64,000 nucleotides of DNA from Lepeophtheirus salmonis (taxonomy: Eukaryota > Arthropoda > Copepoda > Siphonostomatoida > Caligidae). Shown here in pieces: positions 11,400 to 22,620 of this stretch (positions are counted from its first letter, which is position 1; every line of letters begins with the position of its first letter). The stretch covers positions 12,586,001 to 12,650,000 of the forward strand of contig NC_052141.2 of the NCBI RefSeq assembly GCF_016086655.4, read 5' to 3'. The position numbers were made by a program, and so were the translations under genes. The notes beneath the pieces were generated by a model. It had not been told where the DNA came from. It searched no databases and saw only the letters and a program-made list of their open reading frames with translations.

Positions 11400-12786
11400 C
11401 CAAACAATGAAAAAATTTTAAAAACTCACACGAGGGGATTGTATGGCCTCCTTTGGAGACCAATTCAATCCTAGGGCTAGACGTGTCTTCATAAAATCCG
11501 AAGTCACATGTCTTTTTTCCAAGATTTGGCTAATTGTCTTTAAATTTGTTTGCCAAATTTCCTGCAATATAAGCCAGACCCTGATCTTAACACTCATTGA
11601 AAACTTCAGATGATTCTTCTGTATCTGCTCTAATTACTTTTTCGGCTTCAAGAGCTTCAAGATGTCCAGAATCTTCGTAAGTTTCCTATGATTTAATTGC
11701 ATCTTCATCATGCTCATTTATTTGGATATTTGACGAAAAGAAGTGACTCTTGATTGAATAAGTAACTATTTTGCCATCGTCCTCATCATTTAAATCCTGT
11801 TCAACGGCTGGATTTCTTAAGAAAAGTTCATGATTGTTTTCTTAATTAAAATTACTTTGAGTCTTCTGAGAGCTTAAAGGGGGGATGGATAAGTATTGTT
11901 TCCTTTGAGGGCACGAGTCCTTAAGAATACATTCCCCAGACAATCTTGATTTAGATGAGTGGTTAAAATGAATTTCATTTCATTATCCTAGATACATTGA
12001 AATAATAATTTTTTGAACGAATGGAGATTAAAATTCCCTCATTACATTCATGGATGAAACTAACCACTCCATTTCGTTCAAAGAAGACATATGTTTATTT
12101 TCTTCCAAATGCATACCACAACCACAAGAAAGTTTTTTTTTTTTTTTTTGCTGTATCATCTACTAACATTGAATCATTAACTATTTGAATGATTCTATAC
12201 TGAGATTCATTGTTGTGCCTATAGATGAATAAAAATGCTTTGGACATTATGTCCAAGTCCATTTTCGTTTCCAAGACCTTACTTTCTTCCAATAGTTGTT
12301 ACACCAGCTCTTTCCTTTCGCGAGTTTCCTTAAAAATATCTCTGGAGGATTTGGGTTCATCTGAACTGGGAGAATCATAGGGAATAAGGAGTTATGCGAT
12401 AACATCACATTTTAATTTATTCCTGGGCTTTAAGTAAAGAAGCTCAGCCTGTAAATTCCGATCGAAATCATTGGATGTAAAATGCCTATCACAAATCTTG
12501 GCATTATTAATGTTAATTGGATCTTTTCTTCTTCAGACTGAGATTCAAAGACGCTGTTGCATCAAATTTTTCGGAGGAAATGCAAAATAATGGGCATCCC
12601 TTGGATTGGAACAGCAGGACACGGCACACACACGCTTTGAACTTCGAAAGAATGACTTTTCTTCCTTACCAGATCCAAATTAGTGCAGATAACTTCAATG
12701 AAATTATCTGAAATGCCGCAACAGTGACGTCGCTACCTCAGCAAAGTCAGCTACCGCCAACCAGACTCCCTTAGAAGATCCTTTTT
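11400..12786 (-). mobile_element. THAP-domain P-element-like transposase relic
   Basis: Read on the minus strand. A THAP zinc finger is recognisable at about 12640-12400. A CAVSCCSNPRDAHYFAFPPK segment and, 30-odd residues later, ICDRHFTSNDF give the C..C...C..H ligands and the FxFP core of the domain. It is followed by the usual Leu-Lys-Pro tail (AELLYLKPRN). Downstream comes a Lys/Glu-rich linker (about 12290-12095), then acidic sequence, then GLAYIAGNLANKFK near 11570. The last motif is the C-terminal 'YIAGY.A.K' signature of P-superfamily/THAP9-like transposases. A GGHTIPS segment follows. Several in-frame stops and shifts break it. The catalytic core between linker and C-terminus is not visible. 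The start of the relic matches the 28918 copy. Confidence 0.8.
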
Positions 12787-12789
12787 GCC

Positions 12790-15340
12790 TAACTTTTATA
12801 TATGTACATTTTTACTCAGAAATAAATCATTAATAGAAATAAAATCTGTCTTCCTCATATCATACTTCAAATACACATAAAAGGCTTAAAATTATCTTAA
12901 AATAAATTCCACATCTACAGTATCGAAACCATGGAGCATTTCCAATTGTTGAACTGAAGAAACGGATGTTGGACAAACACCTTACATACAATTTGAAACT
13001 AGTTACCCCTCTGATACCATTCAGGCAGTTGTTCTTAGTTGTTCGTAAATCAAACTTAAATTACAACTGCAAAAATCAGTGTCTGTATTTTTGATGAGAA
13101 GAAAATACGAAAACTCTTCAGATATGTTTTCCATCAGACAGGATCAAAGCCAGATAGAGGAAATTGAAGAAAGATACTTCTAATTTAATCATCCATCTCA
13201 ACAGAGGAGGTTCGACTTCTTTCTTGCAAAGGAGATAAAAAGATTGAAACATGGAAGAGATCCATTCACGATGAGTAGGGAATTTCAATATTTCAAATAT
13301 AATTATTATTTACTTGATTTAAATATGTACGAAGCTAAGTATCATTTAGAAATATTAATTATTACGAACTATGACGTATTTATCGTTACATTGAAATAGT
13401 GAACATTGTTACGATAATTTATTTAAGTATTATAACGTAATTGTAATATCATTACGTTTAATAGGGTAAATTTTAAAAAAATACAACTAAAAAAAAAAAA
13501 ATGATATTAATTATAACTAGAAGTCATAAGCAGAGAACCAGGAAAATTTAAAAGAACAAATGACACGATATAGAACTTCTTAATATAAAATAAAATAAAT
13601 AAATTTAACAAATATTAGTGACACTATACATATACAAAAATAAATGAGACATTTTTATACATAAATAAATATACTTATTAGCAGAATAGAATATGTATTA
13701 GCAATACAGACAAAATTATACCATGTGTCCATATAGATTACAAACTCCACCTTATAAATGGAATTGTGATTGAGATAAGTTATTTCTGCGTTATATACAT
13801 CAAGGAAACTGAAGGACTCTTGTAAATATTTTTCTTATAGTCAATGAAGGTGGAGGTATTAGGCATTTTGGTGTGTTTTTAATATTAGAAATGACTATGT
13901 ACAAAAAAAATCTTCCTATCTGCTAGGGTTTTTAACTGGTGTTCCTTCACGAATCATCCATAGTATAAGTAATCGTTCTGACAATAAGTTTGATGGTTGA
14001 GTGAGGGAGGATATGTTGTTGCACGAAGTTGGTGTAACTGCTCCTCTTGACCAGGCTTTACCCGAAGAAGGAAAAGAATAGAGCTTCAAAAGGAAGAACG
14101 CTCACTACAAAAGGCGTTTGTTGAAACCATCTTTCGTTGTTTCAACTCACCATCGCATCGTTCTCCGTTGTTGCTTCTTAAGTAGTGCCTTAACAAGTCA
14201 CACGCCTTACTATTTATTGCATACGCTGAAAAGGCAACAATACACACACGTCAAATACTTCTCGCCCACCATATTTACTAGCTGTATGTATTCTATGTAA
14301 TTAACTCAAGAATTTCTTATCCTACATACTATGAAATATTCTTTTCTCGTGAATTGACGATGAGGAAGACGAATAACTCGGTCAAGGATCTTTTTATTTA
14401 AGAGATTGTATCCTTTTAAGGAGGTGAAGGAAATCCCGATTTTGTTTTCGTTTTATTAATAGTATATCTTTTACAAGGGTATTATTTCTGCCTCATTTTT
14501 TTAATTATTGAAAGTGAAGACACGGTAAGTTTCACTACATCTATTTTGAAGAGTTCTCACATGTGACTCGTCAACATAAAAGCAAGTTTTTATTCCTATT
14601 AAATTGGATTATTAAAACATCTAAAATGGAGGAATCACAATAACAGAAGGGTATATTGATAGATTTTATGGGTTAAAGGGATCCCTTGATCGTGTTTTAT
14701 GCTCAAGTTTATTTTACAACTGTCAGATAGGAACAATACAAAATAATCTTCTTTGTGTTAATATATCTCCGCCATGTAATCCGAGCAAAGGGTGGCTATT
14801 TCGAACAAAAGTTTTTTTCACCCTTTAGTATGTATTTAGAATACCATGTGGGAATTAAAATGTCCGACATTTTCTATAAAAAGGGTTAGATTGTTTCTAA
14901 TGATGTGCATGAGTTGATACTTTTTGAACATGGGTGGGGATGTATACTTTACAATTATACAGGAGCCAGCTCTACCAAAAATGAGTTTGTTTATCACTTA
15001 CTATTTAAATTTTTCTTTATAACATGTCAGATCCCAACTAACAAAAGTGGTACCCCGGGCTCTAAAATAACACCTGAGACCTGTCATATAAATAAAATGA
15101 AATTTCAGAATTAATGGTTAAGACTGCCTCTCATCCCAATTATTTGGAAATCTTGAATTAAAAATGATTCATATTATTGCTCAGAACAAAATTAATTTAA
15201 TTAATATCTCGATAAAAAAAAGACGAAACATAATTCAAATTTATTCAGAATTGTCACTCGTATAGCGGAGGCTTAATTGGCATTTAAAAATAGATCAAAA
15301 TAAACAGATGTGATGGAATATCGAAATTAGAGAACTAAAT
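12790..15340. other. Upstream region of the mucin-FN2 gene; no other gene seen
   Basis: AT-rich. A segment of about 43 bp around 13790-13832 ('ttatatacatcaagg...actgaaggactct') recurs near 48137-48180. The frames at 14118 and 14905 show no domain. A distal regulatory role for the FN2 gene cannot be judged from sequence. Confidence 0.4.
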
Positions 15341-15344
15341 CCCA

Positions 15345-15350
15345 TATAAA
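15345..15350 (+). promoter_or_regulatory. TATA box of the mucin-FN2 gene
   Basis: TATAAA sits 43 bases before the predicted start codon at 15393. Transcription starting about 30 bases downstream would leave a 5' leader of only 15-20 nt. This compact arrangement is plausible for a strongly expressed secretory gene, but no initiator element is obvious. Confidence 0.5.
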
Positions 15351-15392
15351 AGTTTGATTAAATTATATTTGTTCCATATTGTGATAGCGACA

Positions 15393-18300
15393 ATGAGGTT
15401 CTTCATACTGATTTCTCTTTTCATGTTGGTGACTCTCCATGTCAAAAGTGGAAGTTGTAAGTACTATTGTTAATTAAGTTTTTTTTTAAATTGCTAAGAG
15501 AAGTGTTTTGAAACTTTAAAAAAACCACCAAACGTTAACACCTTATCCTTTTGTATAATTTTTTGAATTTACAATTCTTGGTTTTAAATGTCTAACACAA
15601 GTCAAAAAACAAAATCCTCTTTTAAATGACATATTCCATTCTAATTGACACTTTGATTTGTTTTTTCGAATCAAATTTCATTTTCGAGAATTTTCAACTC
15701 CGATTTCTGTAGTATTTTTACAATCTTTACAGTTTGACTTAGTTTTTCATATAAAAGATGGTTTATTTTTTACAAAATGTTATGCTCTTTTCAAATATGT
15801 GAACCGTGATAATCCAATCGTGTCAAAATGTTGTTTAAAGGTTAATTTTTTATTATATTGATGGGTTTACTTTGATTTTTACGTCAAAGGAATTAATTTG
15901 AATCATGCATATAAAATACGGGTTTCTTTTAGAAAAAACAATGTGTTTCTCCGAGAGGCCCATTTCAGGAGCAATCTCAATTTGAGTGTATTCTTTTTAA
16001 AGGAGAAACTTATCTATATTATTTTCTTAGATCTTTAAAATCCTGTAATAATGAATATTATTTTTTAAATTCAAAAATAAAAATGTAAAAATGGAGGTTT
16101 TATATAATTCTATTTACCTCAAATAGATTCTCAACCCATATAAATTAAAAACAGATCAACAAGGCATCTAAACTATAATTTTGTACGCTTTTGTAAATGA
16201 AAATTGTTGTATTTATGCTCAAACTGAACTTCTTTGAGATAAATATAATTCAAAAGTTATTCTTGTTCAAACAAAACCCTTGAAATATCATAGTTCATTA
16301 CTGCAGAGTTGAGATTTTATCCTGCTACATCCTTATTATACTGAACTCCTCATCGAAATCCCTTTATGGTCTTTTTGTATTTCCTTCTCAATCATAAGTA
16401 CCTGTAACATCTAAGTAACAGATATATATAAAATAGTGATGTGTCGATCTTTACATAGGACTGAAGATTGCAGTCCCTTCCAGTTTAGTCTCTGTTTGGT
16501 ACAGCTCAGTCCTGCATAATAGTCCTCAAACTGATAAAGTTCGGTCTTTCATGTTATTACTAAACTTTTTTGAGGTTTTTTTTTATCCGTTATATTATTA
16601 ACAGTCCAAAGGGCTGGTCCTTCGAACTGGACCGGACTAGATAAAGGACTGGCAGAAAACTAGAATAAAACACGCATACAACTATTAAATATTATTTATT
16701 TGAAACAAAGATATGGTATTCTTTGATAATGTTTGAGTCCTACATGATAACTAAAAAAATCATATATTGTTGGATGATTAGTCATCGTAGCTTATATATC
16801 TTAATACAGAACGGAAAGTACTCAAAGTATTTTTTGGAAGAAGTCATCTAGTATCTGTTTTTACAATTTTGAAGCACTTTATATATTTAGAACATGTTTA
16901 ATGTTGACTTTGCATAATTGTTCATAAATTTAAAGAAGTAGATTTAGTTTTGAGAGGAAGAAAATAAACGGAAATCCCACATTGTATATAGCAAGGAAAT
17001 GTAGGCTAATATTACTGCGATGTGGGTCCTTAATTCTACTCCGAGTCCAAAAAGGACTTATAACGCTTGGGCAAACCCCCATTGTTAGTCTCTGTCTTTC
17101 ATGAGCACACAAACGTGATTACTTCATACTTAAATGTTCTGTCTTCAAGAGCTAAATGACAATGATAACAGTCTTAGAAAATAAAATATGTTCAGGCCAC
17201 TCCACGTTTTTTTTACACATCTGCTAATCAATTAAAGAAGCTGTAATTACTTAAGTGATTTATCTCAGAGTTGCTAGTATTCCAACACATTACTAAGGAC
17301 AGACATTTCGCAGAGAATGAGGTAGTGAGCCATCAAATGTTGCTGCTACTATGCCTTCCATATAGTCTAAATTTTTCTTCTTTATATATTTACAAAAGAA
17401 AAAAGAAAACTACATACATATCTGCATACTTATATGATTCTGGTGCGTTTGTTACGAGGATGCAATACTAGAAATGATCTAGGTATATGCCCATGGTTGT
17501 GTTCCTGTTTTTGCTATATATAATTTGCAATTATGGAAATTATGATATATATTTACCATTTTAGCATGACCCTTTTATTGATATATTCGAATTTCAGAAC
17601 AATTTTTTTTTTTAAATATATATTTTGGCATAAATGAGGTAATCTTATTTTTGTTATTATTAATGTAAACTAAATATTCAAAATATGCATAAAGCCATCT
17701 TTGGATAAACATAGATTCCAAGCTATATTTTAGCCCTCTAAAAGTAGCCCATTGATATTTGAGTATAAATAAATCCTCTTATTTAAAAAAGATTATATCA
17801 ATATTAGTGTAACATTTAATTTCAGCACAAATTAAAACCACTGCTACTCAATCTCTTAAGACAACAAAACCGGGAAAAGCCTCCACTACAGCTGAGACGA
17901 CAACAATAGCAACAAGGGCCCCTAAGACAACGCAAAGCAAAGCAACCTCAACTATTGCTCCACAAACAACCACAACATCAGCTCCTACAACAACCTCTGA
18001 GGCTCCTACAACAACTACAGTAGCTCCTACAACAACCACAGTAGCTCCTACAACAACTACAGCAGCTCCTACAACAACCACATTAGCTCCTACAACAACT
18101 ACAGCAGCTCCTACAACAACCACAGTAGCTCCTACAACAACTACAGCAGCTCCTACAACAACCACATTAGCTCCTACAACAACCACATTAGCTCCTACAA
18201 CATCTACAGCAGCTCCTACAACAACCACAGTAGCTCCTACAACAACTACAGCAGCTCCTACAACAACCACATTAGCTCCTACAACAACCACATTAGCTCC

Positions 18301-21300
18301 TACAACATCTACAGCAGCTCCTACAACAACTACAGCTGCTCCTACAACAACCACAATAGCTCCTACAACAACCACAGCAGCTCCTACAACAACCACGGCA
18401 GCTCCTACAACAACCTCTGAGGCTCCTACAACAACCACAGCAGCTCCTACAACAACCACAGTAGCTCCTACAACAACCACAGCAGCTCCGACAACAACCA
18501 CGGCAGCTCCGACAACAACCTCTGAGGCTCCTACAACAACTACAGCAGCTCCTACAACAACCTCTACTGCTACGACAACGATAGCAACAAGGCCCCCGAA
18601 GACAACCTTAAACAAAGCAACAACCACAACATCAGCTCCTACAACAACCACTGATGCTCCAACCACAACTATTGCTCCACCAACAACCACAACATCATCT
18701 CCTACAACAACCTCTGAGGCTCCAACGACAACCACAGCAGCTCCTACAACAACCACAGTAGCTCCTACAACAACCTCTGACGCTCCGGCGACAACCACAG
18801 CAGCTCCTACAACAACCTCAGAGGTTCCTACGACAACCCCAGCAGCTCCTACAACAACCACAGCAGCTCCTACAACAACCTCGGAGGCTCCAACGACACC
18901 CAAAGCAGCTCCTACAACAACCAAAGCAGCTCCGACAACAACCACAGCATCTCCTACAACAACATCTGCGGCTCCTACAACAACCACAGCAGCTCCTACA
19001 ACAACTACACCATCTCCTACAACAACCTCTGCAGCTCCTACAACACCCTCTGCAGCTCCTACAACAACCCCTGCTCCTCCAACAACCTTAGAACCTACAG
19101 GTAATTTCATCCTGCTGGTAAGATTTAACATTTTTCTTAATATTTTCCATTATTTTGCTTCAGGTTGTAGAACGACTGACGGAAAATCTTGCGTTTTTCC
19201 TTTCATATATTCTGGAGTAACATATGATTCATGTACCACTGTTGGAAATGGTGGTGTCAAATGGTGTGCCACCTCATTGTACTCAAGTAATGAGGCACTT
19301 GAGTATGCAAATTGTGGTGCAAGCTGTGATGGTTTGTTACAACAAAAATAATATTTCATCTATACTTACTGTTTACTTTTTACTTCAGTTTGTAGAACAA
19401 CTGATGGCAAGAAATGTGTTTTCCCTTTTATTTACTCTGGTGTATCGTATAACTCATGTACTGATGCCGACAATGGTGGAGTAAATTGGTGTGCAACTTC
19501 ACTATACCCATCAAAAGAAGCACTTGAATATGCCAATTGCCAATCAAGTTGTGAAAGTAATACAATAAGTTTTTTTTATACAACACTTATTAATTAAATT
19601 TTTAATTAGGTGCTACAAAAACTACACCGGATCCTTCATCAAGTAAGATATTTTAATTTTCAAAGTAAAGTATTTTGCTAATTGCGTTTTCATTTATTAT
19701 GCAGAATGTAAAACCACCGATGGACAGACCTGCATTTTTCCCTTCATTTATTCTGGAGTATCCTATGATTCATGTACTGATGTTCAAAATGGGGGTGTCA
19801 AATGGTGTGCCACTTCCTTGTACTCAACTAAGGAAGCAAATGCATATGCCAATTGTGATCCAAGTTGTGAAGGTATAAAACATTACAATTTAATGTATTT
19901 CTGCATACTTACAAATATATTTCATTTTTAGATAACAAGCCAACAACTGTTCAACCAGGTTCTGGTAAAAAAACACATGTTAAATCAAATAAAAATGTAT
20001 ACTATTTATTTCATTCCATAGCCTGTAAAACCACTGACGGACAATCTTGCATTTTCCCTTTCATTTATTCTGGAGTATCTTACGATTCATGTACTGATGT
20101 TCTAAATGGGGGTGTCAAATGGTGTGCCACTTCCTTGTACTCAACTAAGGAAGCAAATGCATATGCCAATTGTGATCCAAGTTGTGAAGGTATAAAACAT
20201 TACAATTTGATATATTTCTGCATACTTACAAATATATTTCATTTTTAGATAACAAGCCAACAACTGTTCAACCAGGTTCTGGTAAAAAACACATGTTAAA
20301 TCAAATAAAAATGTATACTATTTATTTCATTCCATAGCCTGTAAAACCACTGACGGACAATCTTGCATTTTCCCTTTCATTTATTCTGGAGTATCTTACG
20401 ATTCATGTACTGATGTTCTAAATGGGGGTGTCAAATGGTGTGCCACTTCCTTGTACTCAACTAAGGAAGCAAATGCATATGCTAATTGTGATCCAAGTTG
20501 TGAAAGTATAAAATATTACAATTTGATATATTTCTGCATACTTACAAATATATTTCATTTTTAGATAACAAACCAACAACAGTTCAACCAGGTTCTGGTA
20601 AAAACATATGTTAAATCCAATAAAACTGTTTACTATTTATTTCATTCCATAGCCTGTAAAACCACTGACGGACAATCTTGCCTTTTCCCTTTCATTTATT
20701 CTGGAGTATCTTACGATTCATGTACTGATGTTCAAAATGGGGGTGTCAAATGGTGTGCCACATCCTTGTACTCAACTAAGGAAGCAAATGCATATGCCAA
20801 TTGTGACCCAAGTTGTGAAGGTATAAAACATTACAATTTGATATATTTCTGCATACTTACAAATATATTTCATTTTTAGATAACAACCCAACAACAGTTC
20901 AACCAGGTTCTGGTAAAAAACACATGTTAAATCCAATAAAACTGTTTACTATTTATTTCATTCCATAGCCTGTAAAACCACTGACGGACAATCTTGTATT
21001 TTCCCTTTCATTTATTCTGGAGTATCTTACGATTCATGTACTGATGTTCTAAATGGGGGTGTCAAATGGTGTGCCACATCCTTGTACTCAACCAAGGAAG
21101 CAAATGCATATGCCAATTGTGATCCAAGCTGCGAAGGTATAACATTATATAAATGTAATCTATTTTAACATACTTACAATCATTTTTGTATTTATAGATA
21201 ACAAGCCAGCGACAGTTCAACCAGAATCTGGTATAAACATATAAAATAAAATTCAATTGTTTAATCGTAATTTGATTTCAATTTTATTTAATAGCTTGTA

Positions 21301-21473
21301 AAACAACGGACGGAGAATCTTGCATTTTCCCCTTCATTTATTCTGGAGTGTCCTATGATTCATGTACTGATGTTCAAAATGGGGTGTCAAATGGTGTGCC
21401 ACTTCCTTGTACTCAACCAAGGAAGCAAATGGATATGCTAATTGTGACCCCAATTGTTAATGTATTCGTGTAA
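15393..21473 (+). CDS. Secreted mucin-like protein with eight fibronectin type II domains (16 exons)
   Basis: Exon 1 (15393-15456) encodes a signal peptide (MRFFILISLFMLVTL...). Exon 2 (17826-19100) is an approximately 425-residue Thr/Pro/Ala mucin domain. FN2 exons are 19164-19331, 19389-19556, 19705-19872, 20022-20189, 20338-20505, 20653-20820, 20969-21136 and 21295-21473. Linker exons of 33 nt (mostly DNKPTTVQPGS) are 19610-19642, 19932-19964, 20249-20281, 20565-20597, 20880-20912 and 21198-21230. Every splice is GT-AG and phase 1. Each FN2 domain has C..TDG..C.FPF.YSGV.Y.SC and WCATSLY, with two extra cysteines at the ends. FN2 modules bind collagen, glycans or phospholipids in other proteins; the target here is unknown. 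The joined frame gives about 963 residues. The last exon lacks one G, so its final Cys-containing part is misread and the stop moves from 21458 to 21471. Confidence 0.9.
15457..17825 (+). other. Intron 1 of the mucin-FN2 gene
   Basis: The donor 'gtaagt' at 15457 and the acceptor 'tttaatttcag' ending at 17825 bracket 2369 nt. The intron holds an R1 repeat (16985-17150) and a patch at 16437-16675 rich in 'ggact/agtcc' words that looks like another dispersed repeat. It is by far the longest intron of the gene; all others are about 50-155 nt. Confidence 0.8.
16985..17150 (+). repeat. Dispersed repeat family R1, 3' part, inside intron 1
   Basis: It matches the middle and 3' half of the 5944 copy: 'attctactccgagtccaa', 'ggacttata', and 'ctttcatgagcacacaaacg' against 'cttttatgagcccacacgaa'. 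Truncated and diverged. Confidence 0.55.
17950..19095 (+). repeat. 21-nt tandem repeat coding for the mucin domain
   Basis: About fifty imperfect copies of a seven-codon unit, APTTTTA with variants APTTTTV, APTTTTL and APTTTSE, make up almost all of exon 2. Thr and Pro dominate, so the product should be densely O-glycosylated and extended. Higher-order blocks are visible, for example repeated 'TTL' and 'TST' pairs near 18140-18330 and an interruption at 18560-18640. Copy number is likely to vary between individuals. The lack of TAA, TAG and TGA in the reverse complement creates a long antisense frame with no biological meaning. Confidence 0.93.
19705..21294 (+). repeat. Tandem array of ~316-bp FN2 exon-intron units
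   Basis: FN2 exons 3 to 8 start at 19705, 20022, 20338, 20653, 20969 and 21295, giving spacings of 317, 316, 315, 316 and 326 bp. Each unit holds a 168-nt FN2 exon, a short intron ('gtataaaacattacaatttgat' type), a 33-nt linker exon and a second short intron ending 'ttcattccatag' or similar. Introns of units 3-6 are nearly identical, as conserved as the exons. This points to recent unequal crossing-over or gene conversion rather than selection on protein alone. Confidence 0.9.
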
Positions 21474-21512
21474 TGTTTGTTTTTTTAAATATTTTTGTTA
21501 TGTTACATTCAT

Positions 21513-21518
21513 AATAAA
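21513..21518 (+). promoter_or_regulatory. Polyadenylation signal of the mucin-FN2 gene
   Basis: AATAAA lies 40 nt after the stop at 21473 (53 nt after the alternative stop at 21458), in an AT-rich 3' region. Confidence 0.6.
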
Positions 21519-21926
21519 ATCTATACTGAATTACAGTTTAAACTGATCTAGTAATATTATTTCAGATATAATACAAAATATTGTAACTTAGGACTACATG
21601 TTTAAGAATTATATAAAACGATATTGCCAGTAGTAATACTTTGGTTTTTTCAAAGAGCCCCCTTTAAATCATCCTGGATAAAGGAAAATTTAAAAAGACA
21701 AAAACGTGAATACTTTTTATTTAATTAAATTCAAAGTGGTGTGATTCATCATGTGTTTTTTTAATTCACCACCTAAGATTTTTGATTGATACTCCTAAGA
21801 TTATGTCTCATATTCAAAAGAAATATTTGTAACACCTGAGGTATTTTTTAGTATTATGTGAGGATCTGATATGAAGTTAAATGATTATTTTTCTATCATT
21901 CGATTTGATGTAAATACTAAAATATA

Positions 21927-22175
21927 CAAAGTGGTCCAGATAAATTGAGAAAATATTTAAAGGCTTATAATAAACGAATTAGATTGGGTTTAACTATTTA
22001 TTTTTTTAATTATATGAAAGCTTTATTTAATGAAATTCAAATATTTATAATTAAATCTGTCTCTCTTGATAATATCGGTCACACGGCGCTGGAAGCTTTA
22101 GCAGGCCCGGGAGACCGGATCCGGTTTTGCCATTTTACGAGTAATGGACTTCTTGAGTGCCTCCACTGACGAATG
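21927..22175 (-). mobile_element. Tc1/mariner C-terminal transposase fragment
   Basis: On the minus strand about 40 codons read SVEALKKSITRKMAK...VSRAC and then SFQRRVTDIIKR, the C-terminal end of a Tc1/mariner transposase (family pattern 'sveaLkksi...C.sF..R...i'). A stop interrupts it. At the 3' side a likely terminal repeat, 'caaagtggtccagataaatt', starts at 21927 after TA. Nothing of the DNA-binding or catalytic core remains and no partner terminal repeat was found. Confidence 0.62.
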
Positions 22176-22620
22176 AATAGTATTGTATTAAAGAATAAAT
22201 CCTTATTGATTTTTGAATTGAATTACATATAGTAAGAATAATCCCGGAAATTCATCATTAATATTTTGAAAGGCTAAATAAAATAATTTTTATCTTCAAA
22301 AATTGAGATAAGATACCGAAATGTGTTAAGATAATTTGATTAAAAGTACTATAAATTAAGCCATTGACATCACTCAATTCATATAGTTAGAGTAATGATT
22401 TGTAATAAATTATTATTTTATGTCATAGCGTAGCTATACACTTGTCATTCCGTTCTACCCAAGCTATTTTAGAAACAGACCTCAAAACTTTACCAATAAG
22501 TGTCTGGTCACCCTGAATCTCCTCACTTCTACGACATGTGTTATTTTGGCATCCTCATTATATTTCTGTTTCTACCCTTGAAGTGTTCACATATGAAAAT
22601 TGAATTAATTATTGAAAATA
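22176..22620. other. No recognisable gene
   Basis: AT-rich spacer between the mariner fragment and the DIRS-like relic. Confidence 0.5.

Noticed and set aside
19101..19119. Alternative donor gtaaga at 19118 for the mucin exon
   Set aside because: It looks stronger than the donor at 19101 but would leave phase 0, out of register with the phase-1 FN2 exon at 19164.
17848..19131. 427-codon minus-strand frame rich in Val-Gly-Ala
   Set aside because: It is the reverse complement of the ACA/ACT/GCT-rich mucin repeats, which cannot produce stops in that frame. The plus strand has a signal peptide, correct splice sites and FN2 exons.
19224..19878. Plus-strand frames of 67-86 codons over the FN2 exons
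   Set aside because: They are out of frame with the spliced FN2 reading and run through introns; shadows of the real exons.
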